NCBI GenBank assembly: GCA_012295275.1
Contig: CM022679.1
Coordinates: 11,994,415-12,044,414 of the forward strand
Length of the DNA stretch: 50,000 nt
Source of the DNA: Chrysomallon squamiferum
Taxonomy: Eukaryota; Mollusca; Gastropoda; Neomphalida; Peltospiridae
Direction of reading: 5' to 3'
Shown here piece after piece: positions 46,301-50,000 of the stretch. Below the pieces are notes generated by a model. It did not search any database, was not told where the DNA came from, and saw nothing but the letters and a program-made list of their open reading frames with translations. The translations under genes and the position numbers were made by a program. The first letter of the stretch is position 1. Every line of letters begins with the position of its first letter.

Positions 46301-46899
46301 GTACTTACAGTTGTGATTTATTTAAGGTGTGAAATAAAAATAACAAAGACGAACTACTTTGGAAGTTTTTATATGCAATTATTTTTAACAGTTGGTTGAA
46401 AATATTTTTAGCTTTTGTTAAACAGGAAGCCGGATACATTTCTAATTTTTGTTCCTGAATTATAACCTATCAGATTTTATATTTTTTTTATTTGATCTTA
46501 TCTAAATTTTAGACATTGAATGACTTGTGTCTTAAAAAGTCACAATACGTTAATATAATTTATGTTCTCAACTGCAAATAATTGAAGTGTTTAAGCTCTG
46601 ATTTAGAATTCAAGATCACATAGATATCTGTACACGTTTTTCTGATTTAATTTTTATTAGAAGTAACATATTTCACTGACTGTTTCCCTTCTAGACAAGT
46701 GTATGTTGCCTGAAAAAAAAAAAAGAAGATGAAATTAATTAGAAAAAAATGGGTTTATCTTGTGATACAACTCAAAACAGTTCTAATATATTATATTAAA
46801 AAAGTTATTTATAATTTCTGGAATAACTCTGTATGGCTGTTGTCATTTAGAAAGGAAACAATAACGTACATCATCACAAAACTATTTCAGGCACAATAT
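46301..46899. other. AT-rich spacer
   Basis: A12 run at about 46711-46722. No supported element. Confidence 0.6.
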
Positions 46900-47560
46900 T
46901 GATTGGAACTGGTAAAAACATAGCGCATTCTTTTAAAACGCTGCTCTAAGTCATTATCACATCTCGTGAGGACTCCCTACTATCGCCATAACTCCCATCT
47001 CTCTCGAATCGGGTAAACAGTCAATTATACGAATAAAATATTGCCTCGCAGGCACAGCAAAACACGAATTACTTCATAGTACTCTCTTCTGGCCACCCAT
47101 CGAGTTCGATGGTTGAGACCTCGCCAAGAAATGCACCACATGATACCAAATGTATTAAAATCTATGCCAGAAAACTCGTTTACACTGGTGCTAAATGACT
47201 TGTAAAGCAGCGCTTCGAATATGATGGCGGGGTTTGAGAGATTTGAACAAAGGCTGTCGGTGCACATCAAAGAGACACTGGAAGCCATATGGCCGCCATA
47301 AAGCTGCAGGTAATTTCTCATTAGCCACATCATCAGACCATGCTTTCAGCTGGAAAGAATACAGGTAGGATGAAACGTACAGGCATATCAGCGGTGGAAC
47401 AGTGAGATTTCCATGGCGACGTATTTTAACGCCTTAATTCATTCAGAATTGAAAATAGAATGATGTTCAGGGTTCCAGTCAGTCAATTTAGTAATGGAAA
47501 AGGGTGGAAAGTTCATGATTGATGCCTTTCTTAACGAAAGCTTAAATTGGGTATCTCTTT
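46900..47560. promoter_or_regulatory. Unique island with YY1/Pho-type core cluster
   Basis: GCCATATGGC palindrome (47284-47293) followed by GCCAT (47295-47299), with ATGGC at 47224 and CCATGGCGACG near 47412. TGATTGAT at 47516-47523. AACAAAGG and CATCAAAG (Sox- and TCF-like) near 47247-47272. The 102-residue minus-strand frame (47025-47333) is the longest antisense frame in unique DNA but matches nothing I recognise. Confidence 0.42.
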
Positions 47561-47582
47561 CTCTCCCTCCCTCCCTCCCTCT
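47561..47582. repeat. (CTCC)n short repeat
   Basis: About four CTCC units in a pyrimidine run. Confidence 0.9.
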
Positions 47583-48099
47583 TCATTATTTTATTTTGTT
47601 TATGAGAGTAAGAAAGAGAGCGTATGCGTTATATTGTATCACCAATATCTGAATGAGAAGAAAAACTCTTTGCATTACACATTTATTTATATAATTTAGC
47701 ATGATTGATATTTTTGTACAACTTAAAAATATATATATTCACCATATCGATAAAGTACGTTCTATATATTTAAAATTAAATAAATTATTAGTGGAATCTC
47801 ATTTTGGTTTTCGATAATAAAACAAAGATTTTTTTACTTTCATATAAATAATCAATGTTAATAAAACTATCGGCTTTTCATTTTTTATGTTTTATGTTTT
47901 CCCCACCGGTTTATAAATCATTTTTTAAAAGCCCTTTTTGAGAACTGAACTTCAGTACCTGAGTTTAAGCAAACCTCTAACCCTAGTCTGACTCCCCCAC
48001 ATCTTCTTAACTGTCCAGACACATTTTTTTTTTCTCTTGCAATATCGATCTTATCTGAAAGAACTCATTTAGCGGCAGAATTGCATATCAATTTGCACT
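47583..48099. other. AT-rich spacer
   Basis: TGATTGAT at 47702-47709. T-run near 48025-48034. No gene. Confidence 0.55.
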
Positions 48100-48480
48100 A
48101 CAAACACGAATTTATTGTTCTTGTAGTTACGCCGCAACATGATTCTCTCGCGTAACACGTTGTTTGATCAGATACCGGCGCCTCGACTCTTTGCGTGCAA
48201 ACATTTTGATTAACTATGTATTCCAAAATCAATACCATCGGGCAGCTGTCATTGAAAGAAGAAGACCTGGAAAACCTCTAGCTATACATCACCAAGACCT
48301 AAATGAAAAAAAAAAAAGAATGAAAAAAAAAGAGGATTTCCTTTTATTCTTGACAATGATAGAGACATGGACACGACTTTCTACGATTGGCAAAAATGTT
48401 GTCGACAAGCGGGATGCCGTCGTCAGTTGGGAAATAATGTCAGACGGCTTTGTTTCTGTCATGTGTTAGAGACAAACGTC
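48100..48480. other. Small unique island
   Basis: Balanced except for an A-rich run at 48305-48332. A 101-residue plus-strand frame (48164-48469) crosses that run and is unrecognised. Confidence 0.4.
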
Positions 48481-48549
48481 TACAGCAGTAAGACCCTTCC
48501 ATTGAATCCAGTATTACTCAGTCAGACAGAGGTGGTTGTTTTTTTTCTG

Positions 48550-48570
48550 TTTTTTTTTTTTTTTTTTTTT
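48550..48570. repeat. poly-T run (T21)
   Basis: Uninterrupted T21 immediately upstream of the diverged 74-bp array. Confidence 0.95.
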
Positions 48571-48890
48571 ACGTCTTTACTCATCTTTACTATTCCGTTC
48601 AAAACAATACACAGATATTTTTACATTCGACATTTCACTCGATATCTGAAGACGTCATCACCTTCTTTTGTATTCAAATCTAATCCGCGGTTTTTAATAC
48701 TCGACGTTTAGCTGGATATCTGGCGATGTCATCACCCACGTTTTTTCATTCCAGTATAACGAATGTTCTTTTCTACTCGATGTTTTTTTTCACATCTGTC
48801 GCTGTCATCGCCTTCTTTGTTTATCCCGGTGTTATTTTTGATATATCGAAGTTTTACGTATTATTTATCAGTGTCATCGCCTTATTTAAT
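48571..48890. repeat. Diverged tandem repeat, about 74-bp unit, five copies
   Basis: CATC anchors at 48582, 48656, 48730, 48806 and 48875 (74, 74, 76 and 69 bp apart), four of them within GTCATCRCC. A second conserved word, TACTCGAYGTTT or a variant, lies at 48622, 48698, 48774 and 48844. Non-triplet spacing argues against coding. Confidence 0.78.
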
Positions 48891-49192
48891 TTTATTATTA
48901 CTATTATTATTTTTATTTTTTTTATTTTTTGCATTATGTTATTATATACATCCATCAACTTGATCGTTTGTGTTCCTTTGATTCCAGGCAAGTGCTGCAT
49001 GGGAATTTGAACCGTTTTTCCTTTCTTGATATGGCATAGATTTCCTCTTACTGATGTCACTAAATAAAAAATATTATGATTAACTATTATTCTGACAAAA
49101 TTTGATAGTAGTCTTGGTTCAGTTAATTTTCGAAAATACAGAATTATATAAGTATATGATTATGTAGATGTGTTTGAGTCTGTGTGATTACA
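48891..49192. other. T-rich spacer
   Basis: (ATT)-like run at 48890-48930. Nothing else. Confidence 0.6.
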
Positions 49193-49265
49193 CACAAACA
49201 CCAACACCCACACCCACACCCACACCCACCCACACCCACACCCACCCACACCCACACCCCCACAC
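49193..49265 (-). repeat. (ACACCC)n minisatellite with G-quadruplex motif
   Basis: Ten CCC tracts at 49207-49261 separated by 3- or 1-base spacers (3,3,3,1,3,3,1,3,3). The minus strand therefore has ten G3 tracts satisfying the canonical quadruplex pattern several times over. Confidence 0.93.
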
Positions 49266-49658
49266 AAAAATATACATACATACACACACATATATATATA
49301 GAGAGAACCGTTAAACATTTAAAAAAGAAGAAAAAAATCATTTGCTAGATACTCTTACCTTCGAATACAATTAAAATGTTTATTCTAATATAAATTATAC
49401 ATTTGATAAATAATATTTTCAAAATGCTTGACAATTTGTATTACACTTTCCTTTATATTCTTTTGCCTTTGAGAATAACTATTTGATTAATTAGTTGTAA
49501 ATAGAATCTATGAAAAAATCCTCCTTCCAAAGTAAATTTTTGACAGAAAATATCAATTTCTTTATCGCATTTTTCATTTGAATATGCAGGATTTCATTTT
49601 CGTAAATCTAACTTTAAAGGTCTTGGTTTCGCTGTGTCTTAAACTTTGTTTCGTTTAA
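49266..49658. other. AT-rich spacer with short (ATAC)/(TA)/(GA) words
   Basis: Microsatellite words to about 49306, then AT-rich unique DNA. Confidence 0.6.

Positions 49659-50000
<342 letters not shown>

Noticed and set aside
47025-47333. 102-residue minus-strand frame in unique DNA
   Set aside because: No family resemblance, and the interval is dense with short regulatory-type motifs. Chance openness over 300 bp is expected somewhere in 50 kb.
49193-49265. Interstitial telomeric repeat
   Set aside because: The unit is ACACCC/CACCCA, not CCCTAA/TTAGGG.

Overview
Eukaryotic, animal-type intergenic or intronic DNA. No gene could be supported anywhere in the 50 kb: there is no recognisable protein domain, no convincing exon with splice sites, and no tRNA or rRNA. 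The open frames present are short. They either run through simple repeats (for example Tyr-Ile-His-Thr runs from ATAC/TATG tracts) or lie by chance in unique DNA. Base composition is strongly AT-rich, about two thirds A+T by eye. Microsatellites of almost every class ((AAT)n, (ACT)n, (ATAC/TATG)n, (AC)n, (CT)n, (AAAT)n, poly-A/T) recur every 1-2 kb. This texture fits a large invertebrate genome. A mollusc, perhaps a cephalopod, is my best guess, but that is an inference from texture only, since no gene is present to confirm it.

The layout is a regular alternation. Islands of 300-750 bp of unique, base-balanced, CpG-containing sequence are separated by AT-rich spacers full of simple repeats. 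The main islands are at about 1-420, 1.36-1.56k, 1.9-2.5k, 3.05-3.64k, 5.93-6.68k, 7.8-8.58k, 10.08-10.68k, 11.4-11.74k, 12.53-13.26k, 14.59-15.17k, 15.59-16.33k, 17.48-18.13k, 19.98-20.34k, 22.2-22.78k, 24.2-24.7k, 25.2-25.6k, 26.57-26.97k, 27.83-28.45k, 29.24-29.62k, 30.26-30.96k, 32.03-32.28k, 32.6-33.06k, 33.39-34.08k, 34.7-35.39k, 36.17-36.7k, 37.2-37.62k, 38.0-38.44k, 38.78-39.33k, 42.0-42.5k, 43.48-44.06k, 44.13-44.42k, 45.56-46.3k, 46.9-47.56k and 48.1-48.48k. This pattern resembles a gene desert around a developmental regulator, with the islands as candidate conserved non-coding elements. Conservation could not be tested here.

Several islands hold clustered or palindromic motifs of known transcription-factor types. 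The richest run is 43.48-44.26 kb, with a DR2 nuclear-receptor repeat, four TGACAG (MEIS/TGIF-type) sites in 66 bp, a perfect 14-bp double E-box palindrome, and an evenly spaced row of TAATTA homeodomain cores. Others are an RFX X-box (30.35 kb), an NFI full site (3.06 kb), a GATA cluster (7.95-8.05 kb), an E-box cluster (29.30-29.44 kb), inverted PBX-HOX-type sites (20.02 kb), and recurrent ATGGCGC cores.

Non-standard repeats include a 21-bp minisatellite (28.48 kb), a diverged 33-35-bp array (20.6-21.5 kb), a diverged roughly 74-bp array (48.57-48.89 kb), a tandem duplication with an expanded microsatellite inside one copy (27.33 kb), a poly-A segment flanked by 12-bp direct repeats (41.58 kb), and a ten-tract G-quadruplex motif on the minus strand (49.2 kb). 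Transcription-factor assignments are motif matches read by eye. Coordinates of degenerate repeats are approximate to a few bases.
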